Positions 1-6,307 are shown, counted from the stretch's first letter. The stretch is 8,430 bases of DNA from DASUSF01 sp036375275 (GCA_036375275.1 DASUSF010000285.1:1-8430), one strand, 5' to 3'. A program made the numbers and translations. Notes: generated from the letters alone by a model not told the origin.

Positions 1-996
1 CTCGTCCCGGCCCTCGAGCAGCAGATGGTGGAGAGGCGTGTACGGCAGCATGGCGCCGATCCGGTGCTGGCGCGGCGCGACCGACGGCGCGATCCCCTGG
101 CCCGCCCGCGCTCGGAGCAGCAGGATCGGCGCGCCCGGCGAAGCGAGCATCTCCGCCTCCTTGCGGCTGACCATGCAGTGCCGGCGGAGGACCTCGATCG
201 TGCCCGCCATCAGGGCGAGCGGCTTGTCCGGCCGGCGCTTCCGCTCGCGAAGCCGGCGCACCGCCGCCTCGTCGGTGGCGAGGCACGCCAGGTGGTAGCC
301 GCCGATGCCCTTCACCGCGACGCTGCCGCCGTCCCGGATCACGCGCCAGAAGGCGGCCCGGATCTCCGGCCATTCGGTCAACGCTCCGACTTCGCCGCAG
401 CGCTCGAGCCGGGCCTGCGGGCCGCAGGCCGGGCACGCGTTGGGCTCGGCGTGGAAGCGCCGGTCCGCCTGATCGTCGTATTCGCGCTGGCAGCGCTCGC
501 ACATGCGGAACGCCGCCATGGTGGTCATCGGGCGATCGTAGGGCGTGCCTTCGAGGATGCTGAGCCGGGGGCCGCAGTTCGTGCAGTTGGTGAACGGGTA
601 GCGGTAGCGCCGGTCAGCGGGGTCCCGAAGCTCCCGCAGGCAGTCGGGACAGGTGGCGAGATCGGGCCCGACGCCGGGCGTGCCATCGCCCGCGCTCCGG
701 CTCGGCACGATCCGGAAGTCGTCGGGCGCGCCCGCCAGCACCTCGGGCGCGGGCGCGACGCGCACGGTCTCGACCGCCGCCGCCGGCGGGGCGTCGCTTT
801 GCAGCCCCCGAGCGAACGCCCTGATCGCGGACGCGGCGCCGACCGCCTCGATCACCACCTCGCCCCGCTCGTTCCAGACGCGGCCGCGAAGGGCATGGAG
901 GCGGGCCAGGCGGTGGACGAACGGCCGGAAGCCGACGCCCTGGACGACGCCTTCGACCCGGATCCGAGCTGCCTGCGCGGCTTCCTTGTCGCTCAA
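1..996 (-). CDS. hypF: HypF, carbamoyltransferase for [NiFe] hydrogenase maturation (N-terminal part, cut by window edge)
   Basis: HypF makes the thiocarboxamide on HypE that becomes the cyanide ligands of the active-site iron; it acts in the cytoplasm. Reading the minus strand from 996 gives 332 residues with no stop before the edge; family members are about 750 residues. An acylphosphatase domain opens the protein (GVVQGVGFRPFVHRLA, from about residue 16). Four CxxC pairs of the HypF zinc fingers follow (C116/C119, C138/C141, C166/C169, C188/C191, with FHAEPNACPACGP). Then comes the start of the YrdC-like domain (KGIGGYHLACLA near 229; KRRPDKPLALM near 253-263). The start is TTG at 996-994: an in-frame TGA lies at 1005-1003, TTG is the first usable codon, and AGGGTGAG sits a few bases upstream. 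It diverges from the merR gene across 73 bp. Identity is certain; the exact start is less so. Confidence 0.95.
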   Translation of the reverse strand, partial: MSDKEAAQAARIRVEGVVQGVGFRPFVHRLARLHALRGRVWNERGEVVIEAVGAASAIRAFARGLQSDAPPAAAVETVRVAPAPEVLAGAPDDFRIVPSRSAGDGTPGVGPDLATCPDCLRELRDPADRRYRYPFTNCTNCGPRLSILEGTPYDRPMTTMAAFRMCERCQREYDDQADRRFHAEPNACPACGPQARLERCGEVGALTEWPEIRAAFWRVIRDGGSVAVKGIGGYHLACLATDEAAVRRLRERKRRPDKPLALMAGTIEVLRRHCMVSRKEAEMLASPGAPILLLRARAGQGIAPSVAPRQHRIGAMLPYTPLHHLLLEGRDE

Positions 997-1069
997 AGGC
1001 TCTCACCCTAGTCTTGCGGCGCGACCTGAAGAAGTTTCGGTCGGCCAGGCGGCGGCGGCAACACCGGTC

Positions 1070-1480
1070 ATGCGCATCGGCGAGCTTGCACGGGATCTCG
1101 GGACGAGCACCAAGACGCTCCGCTTCTATGAGCGGAGCGGGCTCCTGCCGCCGCCGGACCGGCTCGACAACGGCTACCGGGCCTACGACCGCCGCGCGGT
1201 GGTCCAGGCCCGCCTCGTGGTCGGCCTCCGGCGGATCGGCCTCACGGTCGAGGAGGTGCGGGACCTGCTCGACGGCGACGAGGCGACGCTGCGTCCGCGC
1301 CTGCTCGGCGTGCTCGACCGGCACCTCCAGGAGATCGGCCTGCAGATCTCCGTCCTGCAGGGCCAGCACGACGACCTCGCGGCGCGCTACCGGGCCCTGC
1401 TCGACCTGCCCAAGCAGCGGGACGGGGCCTGCGTCTGCGCCGCCCTGTCGCTGCCGTGCACCTGCGCCGGCGAGGCTTGA
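1070..1480 (+). CDS. MerR-family transcriptional regulator with C-terminal four-cysteine motif
   Basis: A 136-residue regulator. The winged-helix DNA-binding domain is classical: MRIGELARDLGTSTKTLRFYE (1-21, helix-turn-helix), GLLPPPDR and NGYRAYD (24-40), then LRRIGLTVEEVRDLL (53-67). A coiled-coil dimerisation helix covers about 74-112. The tail holds C121-x-C123 and C130-x-C132, which suggests metal or Fe-S sensing. It is not the SoxR pattern (C-x2-C-x-C-x5-C), and the CueR-like pair spacing (two Cys seven apart) is only approximated. MerR proteins bind the overlong spacer of their target promoter and untwist it when their signal is present. Exactly such a promoter overlaps this gene's stop codon and faces the hydrogenase operon. 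ATG 1070 is the only sensible start, because the MerR fold begins right there, but no good Shine-Dalgarno precedes it. The ligand is unknown. Confidence 0.92.
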   Translation: MRIGELARDLGTSTKTLRFYERSGLLPPPDRLDNGYRAYDRRAVVQARLVVGLRRIGLTVEEVRDLLDGDEATLRPRLLGVLDRHLQEIGLQISVLQGQHDDLAARYRALLDLPKQRDGACVCAALSLPCTCAGEA

Positions 1481-1507
1481 CCTTGTCCCAAGGGCAAGCC
1501 GTAGCGT
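1477..1507 (+). promoter_or_regulatory. MerR-type promoter with operator dyad, reading into the hydrogenase operon
   Basis: TTGACC (1477-1482) is a near-perfect -35 element and TAGCGT (1502-1507) a plausible -10. They are separated by 19 bp, the overlong spacing typical of promoters activated by MerR-family proteins. The spacer is almost filled by the dyad CTTGTCCCAAGGGCAAG (1482-1498), in which six of eight position pairs match. The TTGACCTT... opening resembles known CueR/HmrR-class promoters. The -35 contains the TGA stop of the merR gene (1478-1480). Transcription would begin near 1513-1515, which argues against starting the small subunit at 1509 or 1512. Elements are seen directly; regulation by the adjacent MerR is inference. 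Confidence 0.72.
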
Positions 1508-1535
1508 CGTGATGCGAATTCGGCCGGCGCGGAGC

Positions 1536-2819
1536 ATGACCGGCGTGAGCAGCAACGGCGAGGACGGCCGCGAGAGCGGCAGGGGGCGCGGGCGGCACAT
1601 CCCGCGCTTCACCCTGGACCGAGGGCCGATCGAGGAGGTGCACGCCTTCTGGCTCGCCGGCATGAGCTGCGACGGCTGCTCGATCGCCGCGGTCGGCGCC
1701 CAGAACCCGAGCGTCGAGCAGCTGGTCAACGGCAACGTCCCCGGGCTGCCCCGGGTCGTCCTGCATCACCCGGTCCTCTCGGTCACCTCGGGCAAGGAGT
1801 TCATGCGCCCGTTCGAGCGCGCGCGCGACGGCAAGCTGGGCGCGCCCTACGTCGTCTGCTACGAGGGGTCGGTCGCGGACGAGCGGATCGCGGGCGCGCT
1901 CGGCGGCTACTGGTCGGCGATGGGGACCTCGGTCGGCACCGACGAGCAGGCGCGGCCGGTGCCGACTGCGGAGTGGCTCCAGAAGCTGGCGCCGGGCGCC
2001 GCCGCCGTCATCGCGGTCGGGACCTGCGCCACCTGGGGCGGCATCCCGGCGGCGGCGGGCAACGTCACCGGCTCGATGTCGGTCATGGACCTGCTCGGCA
2101 AGGACTACCTCTCGGCGCTCGGCCTGCCGCCGATCAACATCCCGGGCTGCTCGCCGATCGGCGACAACATCACCGAGACCATCACCTCGATCCTGATGTT
2201 CCTCGCCGGCGTCGGCCCGCTGCCGGAGTTCGACGAGCTCGGCCGCCCGGCCTGGATGTTCGGCACCACCGTCCACCACGCCTGCGTGCGCGCCGGCAAC
2301 TACGAGGAGGGGGTGTTCGCCAAGGAGTACGGCCAGAAGGAGTGCCTGGTCGAGCTCGGCTGCTGGGGGCCGGTGGTCCAGTGCAACATCACCGCCCGCG
2401 GCGCGCTCAGCCACGCCGGCGGCTGCATGAACGCGGGCGGGGTGTGCATCGGCTGCACCATGCCCGGCTTCCCGGACGCGTTCGCGCCGTTCTACGAATC
2501 GCCGCCCGGGACGATGCTCTCGGGCAGTGCCAGCCGCGCGGTCGGCTCGTTCATGCGGCCGCTCCGGCGGATCAGCCAGCGCAACCGGAACCGCACGCCG
2601 ATGTGGTGGGACAAGGACGTGCCGACCGGCTGGGGCGACGTCGGCGCGCCGGGGCTGGTCGACCGCACGGTGAACTTCTTCTACAAGAAGATCCAGTACT
2701 ACAACTCGCGCTTCTCGCCGAACAACGAGCGCCAGCGGGCGCTCCAGGCCTCTGCGCACTCGTACATCGATCACAAGGCCGCCGAGCGGAAGGCGGAGCT
2801 GCAGGAAGCTGCGGACTGA
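1536..2819 (+). CDS. [NiFe] hydrogenase small subunit, high-affinity group 1h/1l type
   Basis: This electron-transfer subunit of an uptake [NiFe] hydrogenase carries three Fe-S clusters. From ATG 1536 it has 427 residues. Proximal cluster: C45-x2-C48 (MSCDGCS), C164 (GTCATWGG), C205 (PGCSPIGDN). Distal: H247-x2-C250, C270, C276 (ELGCWGP). Medial: C283, C304-I-G-C307, with C297 a possible extra ligand, as in group 1h relatives. There is no Tat motif or hydrophobic signal, so the enzyme should face the cytoplasm. A tail of about 100 residues (328-427) follows the conserved core, containing aromatic/basic NFFYKKIQYYNSRF and a charged helical end. Alternative in-frame starts are GTG 1509, ATG 1512 and GTG 1545; GTG 1545 has GGAG ten bases upstream, and the MerR promoter makes the first two unlikely. 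Family is certain. The subgroup is not: TM genes between S and L recall the group 1l arrangement, but the sequence most resembles HhyS. Confidence 0.93.
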   Translation: MTGVSSNGEDGRESGRGRGRHIPRFTLDRGPIEEVHAFWLAGMSCDGCSIAAVGAQNPSVEQLVNGNVPGLPRVVLHHPVLSVTSGKEFMRPFERARDGKLGAPYVVCYEGSVADERIAGALGGYWSAMGTSVGTDEQARPVPTAEWLQKLAPGAAAVIAVGTCATWGGIPAAAGNVTGSMSVMDLLGKDYLSALGLPPINIPGCSPIGDNITETITSILMFLAGVGPLPEFDELGRPAWMFGTTVHHACVRAGNYEEGVFAKEYGQKECLVELGCWGPVVQCNITARGALSHAGGCMNAGGVCIGCTMPGFPDAFAPFYESPPGTMLSGSASRAVGSFMRPLRRISQRNRNRTPMWWDKDVPTGWGDVGAPGLVDRTVNFFYKKIQYYNSRFSPNNERQRALQASAHSYIDHKAAERKAELQEAAD

Positions 2820-2843
2820 TGAGCAGGGGCGCGGCCCGGCATT

Positions 2844-2881
2844 CTGTCATGCCCGGGCTCGACTTGGCTTGGCGATGACAG
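2844..2881. repeat. REP-like hairpin between small subunit and membrane-protein genes
   Basis: CTGTCATGCC (2844-2853) pairs with GGCGATGACAG (2871-2881) with one bulged G, around a 17-base GC-rich loop. The left part, GTCATGCCCGGGCTCGAC, looks like the dispersed palindromes common in alphaproteobacterial intergenic DNA. It lies in the only sizeable gap (102 bp) within the operon. It has no U-tract, so it is not a standard terminator; it could stabilise or process the mRNA between the small subunit and downstream genes. One copy only is seen, so repeat status is inferred. Confidence 0.45.
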
Positions 2882-2921
2882 CCGGAGGACGCGTCCAGGT
2901 GACTTCGACCGGCAGGACGTC

Positions 2922-3203
2922 ATGACCTACTGGACGCTCGGGTTCGCCGTCGCTGCGGCGGTCGTGGTGGTCGTCGCGGCGCTCCTGCTCGGCATCATCT
3001 GGCAGTGCCAAAGGATCGTCCGCCTGTCCCGGACCGGGCTCGCGGTGGTCGAGGAGATCGACCGCAACACCCGCTGCATCTGGTCGCTCGGCGAAACCGG
3101 CGCCGTGGCCGGGCGCCTCCTCGAGGGCGCGAGCGCGATCGAGCGTAACGCCGGGGCGATCGTCCGGGCGGTCAGCCACGACATCGACGAGCGGGCCGCA
3201 TGA
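2922..3203 (+). CDS. Small single-helix membrane protein A (hydrogenase-associated)
   Basis: 93 residues of unknown function. A strong N-terminal membrane helix (about 5-27, nearly all A/V/L) is followed by a basic juxtamembrane stretch (QCQRIVRLSR) and a soluble part predicted as amphipathic helices, ending at SAIERNAGAIVRAVSHDIDERAA. It is the first of five similar small proteins placed between the hydrogenase subunit genes. Its C-terminal half resembles proteins B and D: NTRCIWSL...AIERNAGAIVRAV against NTVHVPKL... and HTAAVPAL... Positive residues right after the helix suggest a cytoplasmic C-terminus, on the same side as the Tat-less hydrogenase. AGGA at 2914-2917 precedes the ATG. Likely a membrane anchor or scaffold subunit, by context only. 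Confidence 0.8.
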   Translation: MTYWTLGFAVAAAVVVVVAALLLGIIWQCQRIVRLSRTGLAVVEEIDRNTRCIWSLGETGAVAGRLLEGASAIERNAGAIVRAVSHDIDERAA

Positions 3204-3216
3204 TGGGAGCCGGGTC

Positions 3217-3528
3217 GTGATCGCGGACGACGTGATGCTGCTCTGGTGGCTCGCCCTCGCCCTGCTGCTCGTGGTGACGCTGGTCGTCGCGGGGCTCCTG
3301 GCCTGGCTGCAGAACCGCGCGCGGGCCATCGAGCGCCTGGTCGGCGCGATCTGGCAGGCGGGCCAGCGGGTCGCGGCCAACACCGTGCACGTGCCGAAGC
3401 TCTACGGCATCGCGGACGCGGTCGAGGCGATCCTCGCCTCGGCGGGGCGGACCCTCGCCCGTGCCGAAGCCATCGAGGCTCATGCCGAGGGCTGTCCCGG
3501 CTGCCCGGCGTGCATCTGGCGAGGGTGA
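3217..3528 (+). CDS. Small single-helix membrane protein B with CxxCxxC tail
   Basis: 103 residues from GTG 3217, which has GGGAG seven bases upstream (3205-3209); GTG 3232 and ATG 3235 are in-frame alternatives. A Trp/Leu-rich membrane helix at about 8-31 is followed by NRARAIERLVGAIWQAGQ (33-50), then NTVHVPKLYGIADAVEAIL (55-73) and further helical sequence. The same region in protein D (RNARSIERYL...HTAAVPALDQTIETA) is clearly related, and protein A less closely. The tail EGCPGCPACIW holds C93, C96 and C99, a C-x2-C-x2-C set absent from the other four small proteins. It is not a CxxCH haem site; metal or Fe-S binding or disulfide formation are possible. It lies 13 bases after gene A. Function unknown; inferred to belong to the hydrogenase complex. 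Confidence 0.8.
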   Translation: MIADDVMLLWWLALALLLVVTLVVAGLLAWLQNRARAIERLVGAIWQAGQRVAANTVHVPKLYGIADAVEAILASAGRTLARAEAIEAHAEGCPGCPACIWRG

Positions 3529-3532
3529 CGTG

Positions 3533-3826
3533 ATGACCATCACCGTCATGACCCTGCTCACCGCGCTCCTGACCCTGGTCTTCCTCGGCGTGCTCGCGGT
3601 CGCGCTGATCAAGCTCAACCCGGTGCTGGAGCGGATCGGCGGCACGCCTACGAGCACGCTCGCGAAGCTTCGCTTCGGGCTCCGGGCGATCGAGCGCGAG
3701 ACCTCGCACCTCCCGGGCCAGGTCGGGCGGATCAATATCGGGCTCGTGGCGCTCGCCGACGGGCTCACCGAGGTCGACCGACGGCTCGAGCGGACGAAAG
3801 CGGCGCTCGAGGCGCAAGGGCGCTGA
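3533..3826 (+). CDS. Small single-helix membrane protein C (second family)
   Basis: 97 residues. ATG 3533 is chosen because GAGGG (3521-3525) lies seven bases upstream and the membrane helix (about 6-27) begins immediately; GTG 3530 is equivalent. After the helix and LNPVLERIGG comes a charged helical region: LAKLRFGLRAIERETSHL (43-60), then QVGRINIGLVALADGLTEVDRRLERTKAALE (63-93), likely coiled coil. The segment V-x2-I-N-x-G-L-x-A-L is shared with protein E (VVTINGGLGALL), so C and E form a second family distinct from A/B/D. Four bases separate it from gene B and two from gene D. No known domain is recognised. By position it is probably a subunit or anchor of the hydrogenase complex. Confidence 0.78.
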   Translation: MTITVMTLLTALLTLVFLGVLAVALIKLNPVLERIGGTPTSTLAKLRFGLRAIERETSHLPGQVGRINIGLVALADGLTEVDRRLERTKAALEAQGR

Positions 3827-3828
3827 TC

Positions 3829-4134
3829 ATGGAGGCCGGCACCGTGCCCATGGCCGCGCTCTGGATCTGGGGGATCTCGCTCCTCGTCATCGCGCTCGTG
3901 ATCGTGCCGCTCGCCATCCTGCTGCTGCACCGGACGCTCCGGAATGCGCGGAGCATCGAGCGCTACCTGCAGGGCATGCGGGCGGCCGGGACGGGCGTGG
4001 CCGGCCATACCGCGGCGGTTCCGGCGCTCGACCAGACGATCGAGACCGCGACTGCGATGGCAGGTGTCGCCGCCAGCCTCCAGCGGCGGTCCGGCGCCAT
4101 CGCCACGCTGCTCGCAGAGCGCGTGGAGCCATGA
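3829..4134 (+). CDS. Small single-helix membrane protein D (first family)
   Basis: 101 residues. A long membrane helix (about 10-34) is followed by HRTLRNARSIERYLQGMRAA (34-53), then GHTAAVPALDQTIETATAMAGVAASLQRR (59-87) and GAIATLLAERVEP at the end. It matches protein B over AR-x-IER and over (H/N)T-x2-VP-x-L, so the two are paralogues. AAGGG (3816-3820) stands eight bases before ATG 3829. GTG 3844 is also possible, with GGAGG (3831-3835) eight bases upstream, and would shorten the pre-helix end by five residues. The stop overlaps the ATG of gene E (ATGA), showing translational coupling. Function unknown; inferred membrane scaffold for the hydrogenase. Confidence 0.8.
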   Translation: MEAGTVPMAALWIWGISLLVIALVIVPLAILLLHRTLRNARSIERYLQGMRAAGTGVAGHTAAVPALDQTIETATAMAGVAASLQRRSGAIATLLAERVEP

Positions 4135-4418
4135 TCACGGTCCTCACCGCCCTCAGCCTGGTCCTCGCCGGCGCCATCGTCGGCGTGGTCGCGGTCTACC
4201 TCATCCTGATCTTCGTCGCGCTCAAGCGGACCGCCGACCATCTCCAGGCGCTGGCGGAGGGGCTCGTCCAGGTCCGCGACCACACGGCGCCGCTCGAGGA
4301 CAAGGTCGTCACCATCAACGGCGGGCTCGGCGCGCTCCTCGACCCGTTGCTCGCCGTGAACGACAATCTCGCGGCGATCGTCGACGTGGCGCGCGTCGGC
4401 GGGCAACGCCGAGGGTAG
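4131..4418 (+). CDS. Small single-helix membrane protein E (second family)
   Basis: 95 residues starting inside the stop of gene D (ATGA at 4131-4134). An N-terminal membrane helix of about 25 residues (4-29) leads into LKRTADHLQALAEGLVQVRDH (31-51), then LEDKVVTINGGLGALLDPLLAVNDNLAAIVDVARV (55-89). The VTINGGLGALL stretch matches protein C (GRINIGLVALA). The end is basic (GGQRRG). The soluble part looks all-helical. It is the last small gene before the large subunit, five bases away, and GAGGG at its own end (4411-4415) serves as ribosome binding site for the large subunit. No family name is recognised. Its place in the operon makes a membrane-anchoring or assembly role in the hydrogenase complex likely. 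Confidence 0.8.
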   Translation: MITVLTALSLVLAGAIVGVVAVYLILIFVALKRTADHLQALAEGLVQVRDHTAPLEDKVVTINGGLGALLDPLLAVNDNLAAIVDVARVGGQRRG

Positions 4419-4423
4419 CCTCC

Positions 4424-6304
4424 ATGTGCTTCGAGAACCTGCCGATCGAGTTCGATGGCGAGGGCAACGCCCGCCTCAAGGCCGGGGTCCGGGACCCCTA
4501 CGCCTACACCGTGCAGACGCCCGAGGAGCGGGAAGCCAAGCTCAAGGAGATCGCGCGCCGGAACGGTCAGCTCGCCGACGTCGACTTCGACCCAGTGACC
4601 CGCGTCGCCGGCGCTCTCGCCTTCCACAGCACGGTCGACCTCAAGGAGCGGCGCGTCCTCGACGCCAACTCGATGGCGACGCTGTTTCGCGGCTACGAGG
4701 TCATCCTCCGCGGGCGGGACCCGCGCGACGCGGCGTTCATCAGCTCGCGCGCCTGCGGGGTGTGCGGCGGCGTGCACTCGACCGCGTCCGCGCTGTCGAT
4801 CGAGATGGCGCTCGGGATCAAGCCGCCGCCGATGGGGATCGTGGTCCGGAACCTACTGCTCAGCTGCGAGTACCTCTACGACAACCCGCTGCACCTGTTC
4901 GTGCTCGCCGGCCCCGACTTCTCGGAGTCGCTGGTCAGGGACACCAACCCGGAGATCTGGGAGCGGGCGAAGACGGCGCGGGCGCAGCACGGCCACATGC
5001 ACGGCTACGGGACCATCGGCGAGATCCTGACCGACCTCAACCCGCTCACCGGCAAGCTCTACCTCGAGGCGCTACACATGACCCGGGTCGCGCGCGAGGC
5101 ATACGTGCTCCTCGGCGGCAAGTACCCGCACCCGGAGACGATCATCCCGGGCGGGGTCACGACCACGATCACCACCACGACCTTCAGCGAGTTCTACCTC
5201 AAGATCGCGAAGTTCTTCGACTACGCGAAGAAGTGCGTCGGGATCTGGGACGACGTGTTCGACTTTTTCTACGCGTGCGAGCCCCGCTTCAAGGAGTGCG
5301 GCGCGTTCCCCGCGACCATGATCGACCTCGGGCAGTGGGACCACGAGGACCACTACGACGCGACCTACGCCAACTGCAACGCCTGGGGCGAGAAGCGCTG
5401 GTCGACCCCCGGCGTGCTGGTGGAGGGCAGGCTGGTCACGACCCGGCTCCGGGACATCAACGTCGGGCTGGAGGAGTTCATCGAGCACTCGTACTACGAG
5501 CCCTGGGCCGACTACCCGCACAAGACCGACCCGGCGGGCGCGCCGCTGAGCCCGAACCACCCCTGGAACAAGACCACGATCCCCCGGCCCGGCGCGCAGA
5601 ACTGGAAGGAGCGCTACAGCTGGGCGACCTGCCCGACGTGGGACCGGAAGACCTTCGAGGCCGGCGCCTACGCCCGGGTCTACCTGTCCGCGGTCGCTGC
5701 CAAGCTGCCGCCGTCCGATTATGTGCGATCGACCGGCGGGAGCCTGGTCATGCACATCGGCAAGGGCGAGCACCTGCCGGCGATGACCCTCGAATGGAAG
5801 GTGCCGGAGGTCTGGAACGCGTTCGAGCGCAACCGCGCGCGGGCCTATGCGGTCGCCTTCAACCTCATGGTCACCCTCGAGAACTGGGTCCGGGCGCTGG
5901 AGCTGCAGAAGCGCGGCGAGACCAGGGTCGCGGACCGGCTCGAGATCCCGAAGAAGGGCCACCACATCGGGGTCGGCTTCTGGGGCGCGGGCCGCGGCTT
6001 CCTCAGCCACCACTGCGAGATCGAGGACGGCCTGCTCTCCAACTACCAGATCGTCACCCCGTCGACGATCAACGCCCGGCCGCGCACCCCCTGGGGCGAG
6101 CCCGGGCCGTACGAGCAGGCGGTGCTCAACACGCCGATCCTCGAATCCAACTTCACCGACGAAGACGGCTTCAAGGGCATCGACATCCTGCGCGCGATCC
6201 GGAGCTTCGATCCCTGCATGCCGTGCACCACCCACGTGATGGTCGAGGGCAGCGACCGGGTGCTGACCCGCGAGGTCACGACCTGCGCCTGCGGGATCGA
6301 CTAG
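4424..6304 (+). CDS. [NiFe] hydrogenase large subunit, high-affinity group 1h/1l type
   Basis: This 626-residue catalytic subunit carries the Ni-Fe(CN)2CO centre and splits H2. The L1 motif is SRACGVCGGVHST, with nickel ligands C111 and C114. The L2 motif is DPCMPCTTH, with C598 and C601. Maturation should cut after H604, releasing 22 residues; that tail unusually contains C-A-C (621-623). PVTRVAGALAFHSTVDL (57-73) and RGYEVILRGRDPRDAAFI (89-106) are standard large-subunit sequence. The start MCFENLPIEFD is supported by GAGGG eight bases upstream. The length and the RACGVCGGVHS form fit high-affinity uptake enzymes rather than group 1d membrane enzymes; assignment to 1h, 1l or a sister group needs a tree. 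It lies five bases after small gene E and is followed after three bases by its probable maturation protease. Confidence 0.96.
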   Translation: MCFENLPIEFDGEGNARLKAGVRDPYAYTVQTPEEREAKLKEIARRNGQLADVDFDPVTRVAGALAFHSTVDLKERRVLDANSMATLFRGYEVILRGRDPRDAAFISSRACGVCGGVHSTASALSIEMALGIKPPPMGIVVRNLLLSCEYLYDNPLHLFVLAGPDFSESLVRDTNPEIWERAKTARAQHGHMHGYGTIGEILTDLNPLTGKLYLEALHMTRVAREAYVLLGGKYPHPETIIPGGVTTTITTTTFSEFYLKIAKFFDYAKKCVGIWDDVFDFFYACEPRFKECGAFPATMIDLGQWDHEDHYDATYANCNAWGEKRWSTPGVLVEGRLVTTRLRDINVGLEEFIEHSYYEPWADYPHKTDPAGAPLSPNHPWNKTTIPRPGAQNWKERYSWATCPTWDRKTFEAGAYARVYLSAVAAKLPPSDYVRSTGGSLVMHIGKGEHLPAMTLEWKVPEVWNAFERNRARAYAVAFNLMVTLENWVRALELQKRGETRVADRLEIPKKGHHIGVGFWGAGRGFLSHHCEIEDGLLSNYQIVTPSTINARPRTPWGEPGPYEQAVLNTPILESNFTDEDGFKGIDILRAIRSFDPCMPCTTHVMVEGSDRVLTREVTTCACGID

Positions 6305-6307
6305 GTC

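Noticed and set aside
25..1011. Long plus-strand open frame opposite hypF
   Set aside because: Low-complexity Arg/Ala/Asp-rich product produced by the GC-rich codon pattern of the opposite strand; the minus strand here clearly encodes HypF.
1509..1535. Earlier small-subunit starts at GTG 1509 or ATG 1512
   Set aside because: The MerR-type promoter predicts transcription starting near 1513-1515, and no ribosome binding site is properly spaced for them. Read-through transcripts could still use them.
1536..1640. Tat signal peptide on the hydrogenase small subunit
   Set aside because: The N-terminus is Gly/Arg-rich but has no RRxFxK motif and no hydrophobic stretch before the proximal cluster motif.
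1242..2774. Long minus-strand open frame under merR and the small subunit
   Set aside because: Arg/Ala/Val-rich shadow product with no recognisable motif; the plus strand encodes a conserved hydrogenase subunit throughout.
2887..2896. GGACGCGTCC palindrome upstream of small protein A
   Set aside because: A ten-base GC palindrome is expected by chance in DNA of this composition and nothing around it suggests a site.
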